Source: Sutcliffiella horikoshii
Lineage (GTDB): Bacteria; Bacillota; Bacilli; Bacillales; Bacillaceae_I
Direction of reading: 5' to 3'
NCBI RefSeq assembly: GCF_002157855.1
Contig: NZ_CP020880.1
Coordinates: 1,302,001 to 1,366,000 of the forward strand
DNA: 64,000 bases
Shown here: positions 1 through 8,941 of the stretch, piece after piece
Numbering within the stretch: position 1 is the first letter of the stretch
Layout of the letters: each line of letters begins with the position of its first letter
Program-made: the position numbers and the translations under genes
The notes under the pieces: generated by a model
Told to the model about the DNA's origin: nothing
What the model saw: only the letters and a program-made list of their open reading frames with translations
Databases searched by the model: none

Positions 1-68
1 AGCGGGTGATAATTATTGGCGCCGAATTTTTCTGTCATACTGATGATATCGTGTGTTTTAGTAGTCAT
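1..68 (-). CDS. rocD: Ornithine aminotransferase RocD, N-terminal fragment
   Basis: Only the first 22 codons are inside the window; the gene continues past the left edge. The translation begins MTTKTHDIISMTEKFGANNY and goes on HPL. The segment GANNYHPL is the characteristic N-terminus of Bacillus ornithine aminotransferase, which moves the delta-amino group of ornithine to 2-oxoglutarate in arginine breakdown. A GGAGGTAC ribosome site at 76-83 sits seven bases before the ATG. The gene diverges from yisL; a TGATATAAT-like extended -10 on the minus strand lies near 112-120. The identification rests on a short match. Confidence 0.75.
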   Translation of the reverse strand, partial: MTTKTHDIISMTEKFGANNYHP

Positions 69-224
69 AAATAAAGTACCTCCATTATTGAATGTAATGG
101 TTTACAAAGGTATTATATCATTGTTAATATTCAAAATCTTATATTAAGGTAATTTACTTAGTTTTTTTCCGTCTCTATGGTATGATACTAGTAGTTTTGA
201 GTGAATTGAAGGAGGTTAGTAGAA

Positions 225-569
225 ATGACACACGCGCATATTTCAACATGGGCAATCGCACTTATTCTGTTTGTCGTGGTACTATTTTTAACAAAAGCAG
301 GTAAAGAAAAAGGTGCTAAGATAACAGCGATGATCCTTAGAGTGTTTTACATCTTAATCGTTGTGACAGGCTTGCAGCTTGGCTGGACATTGATAACAAA
401 CGGGCAATACGCATTGAAGATGGTATTAGGTATTGTCGTTATCGGCTTGATGGAAATGATTGCAGTCCGCACTAGAAAAGGAAAATCCACTGTGGTGGTT
501 TGGGTTCTTTTCGTTGTGGTATTTGCATATATTCTCCACTTAGGTTTCAGTCTTCCGATGGGTATGTAA
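225..569 (+). CDS. yisL: YisL family small membrane protein (UPF0344/DUF1516)
   Basis: A 114-residue integral membrane protein with about four hydrophobic segments separated by short basic loops (KAGKEKG near residue 25, RTRKGKS near residue 83). Size and pattern fit the YisL/UPF0344 family, whose function is unknown. GGAGGT at 211-216 lies eight bases before the ATG. It is monocistronic: rocD diverges upstream and a strong terminator follows. The identification is also supported by its place before asnO, as in B. subtilis. Confidence 0.8.
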   Translation: MTHAHISTWAIALILFVVVLFLTKAGKEKGAKITAMILRVFYILIVVTGLQLGWTLITNGQYALKMVLGIVVIGLMEMIAVRTRKGKSTVVVWVLFVVVFAYILHLGFSLPMGM

Positions 570-582
570 TCTATATAAAACC

Positions 583-624
583 AAAAGCTTGAATCTCTAT
601 TTAATAAGAGATTCAAGCTTTTTT
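583..624 (+). terminator. Rho-independent terminator of yisL
   Basis: A 16-bp perfect stem (AAAAGCTTGAATCTCT at 583-598 with its complement at 607-622) has an 8-base loop and ends in a T run. Confidence 0.9.
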
Positions 625-755
625 ATGTTTTTGTAAATGTTTTGATGATAGTCATGTATTCTCTCGTTATATATGATAAAGTAAAATTAGTGAATAAATT
701 GTAAAAATTACACTTGTTTTGTAAAAAGATGAAGAATATATAGGAGTATATACTT

Positions 756-2513
756 ATGAAAACAGAAGGAAACATACCATATTACCCCGATAAAACAAGT
801 GCTAGAGATATAGTTAAGCTAAACCGGATGATGAAAACTTCGGACCAACAATATAAATCACTATTTGAACACAATGGTGACATCGCTTTTTCAGTGGATT
901 TGCTTGGCAGAATTATAAGTGTAAACCCAAAATTCAAAGAGATATTTGGATTTGCAGAAAAGAAGATGCTTCGTAAAAGTGCACTTAATTTCATAAAAGC
1001 AAAGGACATTGAAAGAGTAACTGATCATTTTTTCAAAGCCTTAAATGGGATGGAACAGACATATGAAATTGAATTGATCGGGAGGGATGGGGTAGAAAGT
1101 ACATACCTCATTAAACATATTCCCATTGTCATTGACGGGGTTCGGACAGGTGTTTTTGGAATAGGAAGAGATATTACGGCACAGAAAAAGGCTGAGGAAA
1201 AAGTGGCTTATCTCGCTTACTATGACCCTGCCACTGCTCTGCCAAATAGACAAAACTTTCATGAAAGTTTAAAAGTGAAGCTGGAAGAATCGAAGAAAAG
1301 TAAGGAAAAGTTAGCAGTGCTTTTTATTGATTTTGACCGTTTTAAATTGATTAATGACAGCCTGGGTCATCTTGTTGGCGATGAATTGCTAAAGTGGGAA
1401 ATTGAACGGATTTCAGCCTTATTACCTGCGAATTGTTACCTTGCCAGATTTGGTGGGGATAAGTTTTCATTATCTTATACGGGTTTTGAGAGCATAGATG
1501 AAGTGATCACAATGGCTAAAGCTATTTTGACCACTATTAAACAACCTATTAGGTATTTAGAGAAAGAATTCTATGTGACAGCAAGTATTGGAGTCAGTTT
1601 GTACCCTAATGACGGGATAACGGCAGAGAGTTTATTGAAGAATGCTGATGCAGCAATGAATCAAGCAAAAAAGCTTGGGGGAAACAGAATAAAGTTTTAT
1701 TCCGATGAAATGAATAGTCAGGCATTATACCGGATTGAACTGGAAAGCTATCTACGTAAAGCGCTTGAGAAAAATGAGTTCTTCCTATGTTACCAACCGT
1801 TTATCGATATAGATTCAGACACTGTCATTGGAGCAGAGGCATTAATACGCTGGAATCATCCGAAGCTGGGACTTGTCCCTCCCGCAGATTTCATTCCTCT
1901 GGCTGAAGAAACTGGATTAATTATAGAGATTGGGGGTTGGGTGCTGGAAACTGCTTGCGTACATACAAAAAATTGGCAACAGGTTGAGGGTTATCAAGAG
2001 CTGAATATTTCAGTAAACGTTTCTGCCCAACAGTTCCAGCAACCAAGCTTTGTATCAGAGGTGAAACATGCATTAACAACTTCCGGACTTTCTGCTTGTC
2101 ACCTGCATCTGGAATTGACGGAAAGTGCTATGTTAAAGAATGCCTCCTATAGTATTGAGGTGATGAAAGAGTTACAGGGATTGGGTGTTAAAATTTCCGT
2201 GGATGATTTCGGGACAGGTTATTCTTCTTTAAGTTATTTACGGGACCTTCCTATCAATAATTTAAAAATTGACCGCTCGTTTATTAAAAATTTGCGTGCC
2301 GAGTCAAAAGACCTTGCGATTGTTCATGCTATTATCACCATGGGCAAAGGACTTAACTTGAATGTCATTGCAGAGGGAATTGAGACGGAGGAGCAGCTAA
2401 GTATTCTTAGGCAGTTAACGTGCAATGTTGCACAAGGGTATTATCTTTCTAAGCCGAAGGAACAAACTGAATTCGAGAAATTTATGAATGATAGTCAACC
2501 CAGCTTGGTGTGA
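756..2513 (+). CDS. PAS-GGDEF-EAL cyclic-di-GMP protein, probably a phosphodiesterase
   Basis: A 585-residue protein without membrane segments. A PAS sensor domain spans about residues 28-142, ending in the usual GIGRDIT. A GGDEF domain spans about 150-315 and an EAL domain about 330-575. The cyclase signature is GGDKF (233-237), so the catalytic Glu is Lys and cyclase activity is doubtful. The EAL domain keeps its expected residues: EALIRW (361), NVSAQQF, ELTES, DDFGTGYSS, LKIDRSF and AEGIET. The likely role is c-di-GMP hydrolysis, possibly tuned by ligand binding to PAS or GTP binding to the degenerate GGDEF domain (inference). An AGGAG site lies nine bases before the ATG. It is monocistronic with its own terminator. 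Confidence 0.9.
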   Translation: MKTEGNIPYYPDKTSARDIVKLNRMMKTSDQQYKSLFEHNGDIAFSVDLLGRIISVNPKFKEIFGFAEKKMLRKSALNFIKAKDIERVTDHFFKALNGMEQTYEIELIGRDGVESTYLIKHIPIVIDGVRTGVFGIGRDITAQKKAEEKVAYLAYYDPATALPNRQNFHESLKVKLEESKKSKEKLAVLFIDFDRFKLINDSLGHLVGDELLKWEIERISALLPANCYLARFGGDKFSLSYTGFESIDEVITMAKAILTTIKQPIRYLEKEFYVTASIGVSLYPNDGITAESLLKNADAAMNQAKKLGGNRIKFYSDEMNSQALYRIELESYLRKALEKNEFFLCYQPFIDIDSDTVIGAEALIRWNHPKLGLVPPADFIPLAEETGLIIEIGGWVLETACVHTKNWQQVEGYQELNISVNVSAQQFQQPSFVSEVKHALTTSGLSACHLHLELTESAMLKNASYSIEVMKELQGLGVKISVDDFGTGYSSLSYLRDLPINNLKIDRSFIKNLRAESKDLAIVHAIITMGKGLNLNVIAEGIETEEQLSILRQLTCNVAQGYYLSKPKEQTEFEKFMNDSQPSLV

Positions 2514-2521
2514 CACAAGGA

Positions 2522-2557
2522 AAACCGCGATTCATATAAATGAGCCGCGGTTTTTTT
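2522..2557 (+). terminator. Terminator of the PAS-GGDEF-EAL gene
   Basis: AAACCGCG (2522-2529) pairs with CGCGGTTT (2546-2553), followed by seven T residues. A 160-bp repeat begins just beyond it. Confidence 0.85.
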
Positions 2558-2564
2558 ATAGAGT

Positions 2565-2724
2565 TGAGAATATATATAACCGTTGATTTCCGTTCTAGGC
2601 GCTTCGCTTGCCTGCGGGCGGTCCGTGAGCCTCCTCAGGCTTCGCCTTCCGGGGTCTCCCCTGTCCCTTCCTCCCGCGGGCGTCTACGCGCCTTCCACTA
2701 CAATCAACATGGTGACTTCATTCA
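2565..2724 (+). repeat. Dispersed ~160-bp G+C-rich repeat, copy A
   Basis: The core at 2582-2708 runs from GTTGATTTCCGTTC to CCACTACAATCAAC, so the two ends are an imperfect inverted repeat (GTTGAT/ATCAAC). Conserved A+T-rich flanks add about 17 bases on each side, the right one ending TGACTTCATTCA. The same element recurs near 9780, 16049, 27401, 46074 and, reversed, 55988. An open frame through it is an artefact. Much richer in G+C than the surroundings; no transposase or known function. Confidence 0.9.
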
Positions 2725-2792
2725 ACTTAGGTTTTATAAAACGCTTAATCGAATTATCTTAAAAAGTATTAACATATCTAACGTAATTTCTA

Positions 2793-2920
2793 GCTGTGAA
2801 TTGGAGCAAATGGCGGAGACTCCAGCGGGGGAGTAACGGTAGCTTGAGACCCCACAGCGCAGCGAGGAGGCTCAAGCACCGTCCCGCGGAAAGCGAAGCC
2901 ATTTGCGGAAAAGGAACAGC
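2793..2920 (-). repeat. 128-bp inverted partner repeat, copy 1
   Basis: It runs from GCTGTGAATTGG to GGAACAGC and has nested inverted ends: GCTGT/ACAGC, and GCAAATGG/CCATTTGC further in. A near-identical copy of the same length lies at 16280-16407. Blocks such as AGACTCC, GAGACCCC, GAGGAGGCT and CCCGCGGAAAGCGAAGC match the reverse complement of the 160-bp repeat, so it is a diverged relative in the opposite sense. It follows copy A after an 84-base A+T-rich spacer. Confidence 0.85.
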
Positions 2921-2954
2921 GGCGGTTAACCAATCAATTATAGTTTTTAATCGT

Positions 2955-3533
2955 TCATTCAGCTTTTCTGCGCTCCATGTTGGTGAACATGTATCTTTTG
3001 CCGGTTTGAAGGGTGTATTCGAAACGGTCGGTTACCGTTTTGCCTCTTGAGAAGTGGTGTTGCACCGAACAGATAAATGTTTCATTATCATAAACGAGGA
3101 AATTCACCCCTGATGGTTCTTTTATATGATCCATGAACTGCATGGTGTTATAGCAATAAATACAATCATAGATGGATATATTGGAGTTGTTCAACAGGGT
3201 GGTGAACTTTGTGAAAGCTTCTTCCGACAATTCTTCAAGCCACTCCATATATGGCTGAGGAAGTCTTTTACGTACACGCACGGCATCTCCATTGTTTAAT
3301 TCATATAAATGCTTGGTATGTAACACAACTTGACCTGTTTCTAATAACACTCCAGGTACCCATTCGTTTGAAAAAAGAATTTCAATACCTTCTTCTGAAA
3401 TCTCCTCCAAAAGAAATGCTTCATCGTCCTCGGCTTCAAAGAAAATCCATTGTTCGTTTATATTTTCAATTGTCCCGCATGTATAGGAGCGTTTCTGTTC
3501 GTAAATAATGTTTTTCCTTTTTTGAAGATTCAC
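2955..3533 (-). CDS. Hypothetical protein upstream of asnO (possibly YisN/DUF2777)
   Basis: 192 residues, soluble, acidic at the N-terminus (EAEDDEAFLLEEISEEG, residues 34-50). The start is GTG, supported by GGAGG eight bases upstream (3541-3545). It contains a CIYCYN stretch (about residues 123-128) that could bind metal as a lone pair of cysteines, but no catalytic motif I recognise. Its position between a yisL-like and an asnO-like gene, divergent from asnO, matches B. subtilis yisN; that link is based on position, not on remembered sequence. Function unknown. Confidence 0.65.
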   Translation of the reverse strand: MNLQKRKNIIYEQKRSYTCGTIENINEQWIFFEAEDDEAFLLEEISEEGIEILFSNEWVPGVLLETGQVVLHTKHLYELNNGDAVRVRKRLPQPYMEWLEELSEEAFTKFTTLLNNSNISIYDCIYCYNTMQFMDHIKEPSGVNFLVYDNETFICSVQHHFSRGKTVTDRFEYTLQTGKRYMFTNMERRKAE

Positions 3534-3705
3534 AGTCGTTTCCTCCAGTAGTCAACAAGTTTTGTAGGTGTAAACCTTTGTGTCTGCCATTCTTCCCTAG
3601 TTGAGATGCCTTTAAACTTGATGCTTTTTTATTACTTTACCCACTTTTCAGATGAATATTGGGAGGAAGACTAACAAGGAAAAAAAGTGAAAGTGTTTCT
3701 GGAAT

Positions 3706-3734
3706 TCATGGTATAAGCACTCCCGGCATAGTAT
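3706..3734 (+). promoter_or_regulatory. Possible sigma-E-type promoter of asnO
   Basis: TCATGGT, 14 bases, then CATAGTAT approximates the mother-cell sigma-E pattern. B. subtilis asnO is known to be expressed in sporulation under sigma-E. No good sigma-A promoter is seen in the 246-base gap. Confidence 0.3.
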
Positions 3735-3779
3735 AGAACACCCGTAGTTTGCTTGAAGCAAAAGGAGTGGATGGACAAT

Positions 3780-5630
3780 ATGTGCGGTATTGCTGGATGG
3801 ATAGATTGGAAGAAGGATATTAAGGATCAGAAGGATATAGTAAAAAAGATGGCGGAAACCTTATCTTTACGTGGACCGGATGATACAAACATTTGGATGG
3901 ACCTTCATGTGGGGTTTGGCCATAAACGGCTGGCTGTTGTTGACCTTGAAGGCGGGAAACAGCCAATGACAAGAAATAAAGCAGAGAATGACTATACAAT
4001 CTGCTATAACGGTGAGCTTTATAATACAGAAGATATTAGAAAAGAATTGATGAAGAGAGGCTATGGTTTTAAAGGTCACTCTGACACAGAAGTCTTACTG
4101 ACAGCCTATATGGAATGGAAAGAAGAGTGTGTACATCATTTAAATGGCATTTTTGCTTTTGCTATTTGGGATGAAGAAGAAGAAAAGTTATTCATTGCTA
4201 GAGATAGACTTGGGGTGAAACCTTTATTTTATCATCAAGGGGAGGGGACGTTACTTTTTGGATCCGAACTAAAGGCACTGCTAGCCCATCCGGAAGTTTC
4301 GAGTGCAGTTGGGTATGATGGATTGGCAGAAATTTTTGGGCTTGGACCTTCTCGCTCTCCCGGTCATGGTCTATTTCATGATATCAAGGAGCTTCGTCCG
4401 GCACATTTAATGATAATGAGTAAAAAGGATGGACTGAAAATCAAGCGATACTGGAATGTGGAGAGCAGGCCGCATACCGATAGCTTCGAGGAAACGGTGG
4501 AGAAAGTGCGCTATTTGTTCACGGATGCTGTTACAAGACAACTAGTTTCAGATGTGCCGGTATGTACGTTTCTTTCCGGCGGCTTGGATTCAAGTGCTAT
4601 TACGGCAATCGCTGCAAATGCTTTTAAAAATGAAGGAAAGCCTCCACTAAATACCTATTCCATTGATTATGAGGAAAATGATAAGTACTTCAAAGCAAAT
4701 GAATTTCAGCCAAATTCCGATGAGAAGTGGATAAGAAAAATGACGGAAACATTTGGTACCGTTCATCATCAATCCATTATTTCACAAACCAATCTTGCCG
4801 CCTATTTAAAAGAAGCGGTGCTTGTAAGGGACCAACCAGGCATGGCGGATATTGACTCCTCTTTATTATGGTTTTGCAGAGAAATCAAACAGAATTATGT
4901 AGTAAGTCTTTCTGGGGAATGTGCGGATGAAATTTTTGGAGGTTACCCTTGGTTTCACCGACCAGAAGACCTTGCATCAAGTAACTTTCCTTGGATGCGT
5001 TCCACCCAAGCCAGAATGGAGTTGCTTCGACCAGAATGGAGTAGGAAACTGAAACTAGATGAATATATAACTTCCAAATTTGAAGAAACAGTAGCGGAGA
5101 CGCCTAGACTTGAAGGAGAGAGTCTGATTGAAGCGCGCAGACGCGAATTGTTCTATTTAAATATGATTTGGTTCATGACAACACTATTAGATCGTAAGGA
5201 CAGAATGAGTATGGGTGCAAGCTTGGAAGTTCGCGTTCCTTTTGCGGATCACCGTCTGGTAGAGTATGTCTGGAATATCCCTTGGGAAATGAAAATGCAC
5301 GGCAACAGGGAAAAGGGAATTTTGAGAAAAGCTTTAGAAGGAATACTTCCAGATGAAGTACTTTACAGGAAAAAGAGTCCCTATCCAAAGACCCATCATC
5401 CAGTTTATACGAAATTGGTTAGAAACTGGCTAGAAGAAATACTTGAAGATTCACATAGTCCATTACTTGAATTTATGGATAAGAAGAAGCTGCAAGAGAT
5501 CGTTTCTTCAGAAGGAAAAGCCTTTCAAGTCCCATGGTTTGGTCAACTGATGACAGGCCCTCAACTGTTAGCCCATCTCGCACAAATTCATGTATGGTTT
5601 ACTCACTATGGTGTAACAATAAAGGAATAA
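3780..5630 (+). CDS. asnO: Asparagine synthase, glutamine-hydrolysing (AsnO type)
   Basis: Makes asparagine from aspartate, ATP and glutamine in the cytoplasm. The ATG at 3780 is chosen because it puts Cys at residue 2 (MCGIAGW), the class II amidotransferase nucleophile; an upstream TTG frame would bury it. The product is 616 residues, the usual AsnO length. The glutaminase domain (about 1-210) carries RGPDD; the synthetase domain carries the ATP-binding SGGLDSS loop. AAGGAG lies 12 bases upstream, rather far. It is monocistronic with a terminator. In B. subtilis, AsnO is the sporulation-linked paralogue. Confidence 0.93.
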   Translation: MCGIAGWIDWKKDIKDQKDIVKKMAETLSLRGPDDTNIWMDLHVGFGHKRLAVVDLEGGKQPMTRNKAENDYTICYNGELYNTEDIRKELMKRGYGFKGHSDTEVLLTAYMEWKEECVHHLNGIFAFAIWDEEEEKLFIARDRLGVKPLFYHQGEGTLLFGSELKALLAHPEVSSAVGYDGLAEIFGLGPSRSPGHGLFHDIKELRPAHLMIMSKKDGLKIKRYWNVESRPHTDSFEETVEKVRYLFTDAVTRQLVSDVPVCTFLSGGLDSSAITAIAANAFKNEGKPPLNTYSIDYEENDKYFKANEFQPNSDEKWIRKMTETFGTVHHQSIISQTNLAAYLKEAVLVRDQPGMADIDSSLLWFCREIKQNYVVSLSGECADEIFGGYPWFHRPEDLASSNFPWMRSTQARMELLRPEWSRKLKLDEYITSKFEETVAETPRLEGESLIEARRRELFYLNMIWFMTTLLDRKDRMSMGASLEVRVPFADHRLVEYVWNIPWEMKMHGNREKGILRKALEGILPDEVLYRKKSPYPKTHHPVYTKLVRNWLEEILEDSHSPLLEFMDKKKLQEIVSSEGKAFQVPWFGQLMTGPQLLAHLAQIHVWFTHYGVTIKE

Positions 5631-5691
5631 ATTGCTAAGAATGATTAAATGTGTTTTGATTAAAGTGCAGAAGGTCTTTAACGTATTAAAG

Positions 5692-5724
5692 AAATAAAAA
5701 CTCCTGAATAGGAGTTTTTATTTC
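5692..5724. terminator. Terminator after asnO
   Basis: AAATAAAAACTCCT (5692-5705) pairs with AGGAGTTTTTATTT (5710-5723) around a four-base loop. The A and T tracts on both sides would let it work in either direction. Confidence 0.8.
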
Positions 5725-5826
5725 TACCATAGTTGGTACAAGCCTCTTACTTCTGTGGCAGTCTACGAAGAAAATCATCATCCCAAAACCGTCTCACCCG
5801 TTTTTACATAGAAAGAGTGTTATTGA

Positions 5827-5855
5827 TTGTAAGAGTTAATGCTATTATGTATAAT
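5827..5855 (+). promoter_or_regulatory. Sigma-A promoter of the plus-strand carotenoid operon
   Basis: TTGTAA (5827-5832), 17 bases, TATAAT (5850-5855), about 60 bases before the first start codon. Confidence 0.6.
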
Positions 5856-5915
5856 GTTTGTATAATCTTTGTTTAATCAATGAGCGGTTTTTTGGAATGA
5901 GGAGGCGTACTAAAA

Positions 5916-7442
5916 ATGAGCAAAAAAATTGTAGTGGTTGGTGCAGGACCAGGTGGTTTGGCAGCTGCCATGATGCTCTCGGCAAATGGCTATGAAGTGA
6001 CCGTAATGGAAAAACAACCTTATGTTGGAGGGAGAAACTCTGCTATAAAATTGGGAGATTTCACTTTCGATATGGGGCCGACCTTTTTAAGTATGCCTCA
6101 GATTGCAGAAGAGATTTTTGAGGAATCCAGAAGAAACATGCATGACTACATGGAAATGAAAGAATTAAGAGACATGTATGAACTTGTTTTCCCTGATAAG
6201 TCTTTTATGGTAACTCGCAATAAGGAGAAAATGAAAGAAACCATTGAGCGGTATTTTCCGGGAGATGGTGAGGGGTATGATCGATTTATGTCCGAGACGG
6301 AGAAACGCATGGACGCCCTTACTCCGATTCTTCAGGGGAAAATGGATCGTTTCTATCATTATTTTCAATGGAAAGTTATTAAAGCGTTGCCGCAGCTCAG
6401 CCTTGGCAGCAGTTTGTATGATCAATTAAGTAAATATTTCCGTGAAGAACAACTCAAGCTTGCCTTCACTTTTCAATCCAAATATTTAGGAATGTCGCCT
6501 TGGGAATGCCCTGGTGCGTTCTCCATTCTTTCTTGGATGGAGCATGCATATGGAATCTATCATCCTATTGGAGGGGTTAATCAGCTTTCCGAGAGCATGG
6601 CTAAAGTGGTGATAGAATATTGTGGGACGATTAACCTTGGTACAGGTGTTAAAAAGCTTTGGCTAGAAGGTCGCAAGGTGAAAGGTGTCATACTGGAGAA
6701 TGGATCAAAAGTGGAAGCGGATGAAGTGGTGGTTAACGGTGATTTTGCCCATGTGATGACAAATTTAGTCGATGAAGATGTATTACAAAAGTACAGCAAA
6801 CGCAAGCTTGAAAAGAAAAAGTACTCCTGTTCCACTTTCATGATCTACCTTGGACTGGACACTGTTTATGATCTTCCACACCATAGCATTATTTTTGCAG
6901 AAGACTATAAAAAGAATGTAGAAGAAATCACTAAAACAAAAAAACTTTCAAGTGACCCATCCATCTATGTACAGAATGCATCTGTTACAGACCCTACATT
7001 GGCTCCAACAGGAAAATCTGCTCTTTATATTCTTGCGCCAGTTCCTAACAACTTCAGTGAGATAGATTGGCAGGAGAATAAAGATAAATTCAGAGAATTA
7101 GTATTCGAAACACTCGAAAAGAAGAGCGGATTTAGAGGGCTGAGAGATCACATTGAAGTTGAAAAAATTATCACACCAGCTGATTGGGAAAAAGAAGTGC
7201 TTGTATATAAAGGGGCAACTTTCAATCTTGGTCATCAACTGACACAAATGATGGTCTTGCGCCCGCATAATAAATTCGAAGAACTTGATAACTGTTGGCT
7301 TGTTGGTGGCGGCACACATCCAGGAAGTGGGTTGCCGACCATTCTCGAATCAGCAAGAATCACCACCCGGTTATTGCGGGAAAAGCACGAAACACATGCT
7401 CAAAAAAACTTTCAAGTGCAAAGATTGGAGAAAGCTCAATGA
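5916..7442 (+). CDS. crtNc: CrtN/CrtI-family carotenoid desaturase or hydroxylase (CrtNc-like)
   Basis: A 508-residue FAD flavoprotein of the phytoene/diapophytoene desaturase family. The N-terminal dinucleotide fold reads VVGAGPGGLAAA (6-17) followed by GGR. The C-terminal FAD signature is GGGTHPGSGLPTILESARI. Of the three paralogues here, this one looks most like the CrtI-type group called CrtNc in Bacillus carotenoid clusters, which further oxidises the end groups of the C30 chain; the assignment is by resemblance only. GGAGGC at 5901-5906 fits the ATG. It is first in a three-gene operon and overlaps the next gene by four bases (ATGA). The enzyme probably acts at the membrane on its lipid substrate. 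Confidence 0.8.
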   Translation: MSKKIVVVGAGPGGLAAAMMLSANGYEVTVMEKQPYVGGRNSAIKLGDFTFDMGPTFLSMPQIAEEIFEESRRNMHDYMEMKELRDMYELVFPDKSFMVTRNKEKMKETIERYFPGDGEGYDRFMSETEKRMDALTPILQGKMDRFYHYFQWKVIKALPQLSLGSSLYDQLSKYFREEQLKLAFTFQSKYLGMSPWECPGAFSILSWMEHAYGIYHPIGGVNQLSESMAKVVIEYCGTINLGTGVKKLWLEGRKVKGVILENGSKVEADEVVVNGDFAHVMTNLVDEDVLQKYSKRKLEKKKYSCSTFMIYLGLDTVYDLPHHSIIFAEDYKKNVEEITKTKKLSSDPSIYVQNASVTDPTLAPTGKSALYILAPVPNNFSEIDWQENKDKFRELVFETLEKKSGFRGLRDHIEVEKIITPADWEKEVLVYKGATFNLGHQLTQMMVLRPHNKFEELDNCWLVGGGTHPGSGLPTILESARITTRLLREKHETHAQKNFQVQRLEKAQ

Positions 7443-8941
7443 GTAAACATATTGCAATAGCAGGCGCAGGTATCGGTGGTATGATAACAGCCCTTCTTCT
7501 AAAGAAGCAAGGGTTTCAAGTTAGCTTATATGAGAAAGAAAAACAAGCAGGAGGTAGGCTTGCTTTTGTCGAAAGGGAAGGGTACCGGATTGATCAAGGT
7601 CCAACTATCGTGCTGCTACCGGATATGCTTAAAGAAATTTTGGCAGAAGCCGGTGTTTCTAAAGATGCTTGGGAACTACTTGGCCTTGATACCCTCTATA
7701 CTATTCATTTTAAGGATGGAAAGAAATATACGAAGTATAAAGATAAAAATACGCAATTACATGAGTTATCAAAACAATTTCCTGGTGAAGAAGAAGGTTT
7801 TAAGCAATATATGACGGACATGAAGAAGAGTTTTGAAGTAGGGAAAGCCTCCTTCTTGGAGAAATCATTTACGAGAAAACGAGATTTCTGGACGGGGAAA
7901 AATCTTAAGACCTTGCTTAGATTAAAAGCTTATCATTCCACCAAAAAATTCGCAGGATCCTATTTCAAGGACGAACGTCTCCGAGAAGCGTATTCTCTCC
8001 AAACATTATATATTGGAGGAAATCCACAAACGGCACCTGCCATGTATAGTTTAATTCCATACAGTGAGCATGAACATGGCATCCATTATGTAAAAGGTGG
8101 CTATGCCTCTCTCGTTGATGTACTGATGGATACCCTGAAAGCCAACGGAATTCCACTGCATTTATCCAGTAAGGTGGAAAAAATCCACAAGAAAGATGGA
8201 CGCGTTACATCCATTAAGGTTAGTGATGAGACTATTAAAGTGGATGGACTCGTGTGGAATGGTGATTTTCCTGCCTCAGCTGAACACTTCGACATGAAGA
8301 AAAACTATGAACCATCTTCAGGATGTGTTTTATTATATTTTGGATTGGATGGAACCTACCAGGATTCGGATGTTCACCAATTTTTTATGGGTGGAAATTT
8401 CGAACAGCATATGAAAGAAGTGTTTCAAGAGAAGAAGGTCCCATCAGATCCTTCGTTCTACACGTTTAATCCAAGCGTAATCGATTCCACATTGGCACCA
8501 GTTGGAAAAAGCGTCCTTTATGTCCTTATTCCGGTACCTTCTGGCAGTCACATAGATTGGAGCAACGAAAAGTCATTTATAGACAGGATGATTAAAAGTA
8601 TTGAAAGTAGAGCTTTTCCGGAATTGACTAAAAGAATGGAATGGATGGAAGTAAGAACACCAAATGATGCAGAGCTTGACGGACTGTTTCAAGGTGGCAG
8701 CTTCGGCATCGCTCCGAATCTGTTTCAGTCTGGTGTATTCCGTCCCCAGGCAAAACCGTCTCCTGCTCTGGCTAATGTTTATGCCACGGGTGCTTCCATA
8801 CACCCTGGAGGTGGAATTCCAATTGTTATGCAAAGCGCAAAGCTTGCAGCAAACCAGATTATCCATGATTTTGCCCATCATTCATCTGCAAAGGATGTGA
8901 ATCTCAATGAACGACTTAATGAAAGCATATCATCATTGTGA
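7439..8941 (+). CDS. crtN: Dehydrosqualene (diapophytoene) desaturase CrtN
   Basis: 500 residues, starting at the ATG that overlaps the previous stop codon (ATGA); GGAG at 7427-7430 supports it, while longer open-frame starts lack support. It has FAD motifs AGAGIGGM and GGR near the N-terminus and the C-terminal signature GASIHPGGGIPIVMQSAK. It resembles Staphylococcus aureus CrtN more than CrtP: LQTLYIG, MYSLIP, GIHYVKGG and the FGIAPNLFQS region line up. CrtN inserts the conjugated double bases of the C30 chain, turning dehydrosqualene into diaponeurosporene or diapolycopene. It is translationally coupled on both sides. Confidence 0.85.
   Translation: MSKHIAIAGAGIGGMITALLLKKQGFQVSLYEKEKQAGGRLAFVEREGYRIDQGPTIVLLPDMLKEILAEAGVSKDAWELLGLDTLYTIHFKDGKKYTKYKDKNTQLHELSKQFPGEEEGFKQYMTDMKKSFEVGKASFLEKSFTRKRDFWTGKNLKTLLRLKAYHSTKKFAGSYFKDERLREAYSLQTLYIGGNPQTAPAMYSLIPYSEHEHGIHYVKGGYASLVDVLMDTLKANGIPLHLSSKVEKIHKKDGRVTSIKVSDETIKVDGLVWNGDFPASAEHFDMKKNYEPSSGCVLLYFGLDGTYQDSDVHQFFMGGNFEQHMKEVFQEKKVPSDPSFYTFNPSVIDSTLAPVGKSVLYVLIPVPSGSHIDWSNEKSFIDRMIKSIESRAFPELTKRMEWMEVRTPNDAELDGLFQGGSFGIAPNLFQSGVFRPQAKPSPALANVYATGASIHPGGGIPIVMQSAKLAANQIIHDFAHHSSAKDVNLNERLNESISSL

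Noticed and set aside
2540-2836. Open frames through the dispersed repeats (also near 9771-10238, 16028-16210, 27419-27709, 45980-46216 and 55937-56155).
   Set aside because: They translate the same non-coding repeat, recurring as SVPGASLACGRSVSLL-type peptides, without ribosome sites, and run into unrelated flanks.
2565-2920. Insertion sequence.
   Set aside because: Inverted ends exist, but no transposase gene, and no target duplication could be shown from single copies.
3753-3779. TTG start giving asnO nine extra residues.
   Set aside because: The amidotransferase needs Cys as residue 2; only the ATG at 3780 gives this.
7295-7438. Upstream extension of the second carotenoid gene.
   Set aside because: It would overlap the previous gene by almost 150 bases; the ATGA start at 7439 has a ribosome site and begins the FAD motif correctly.
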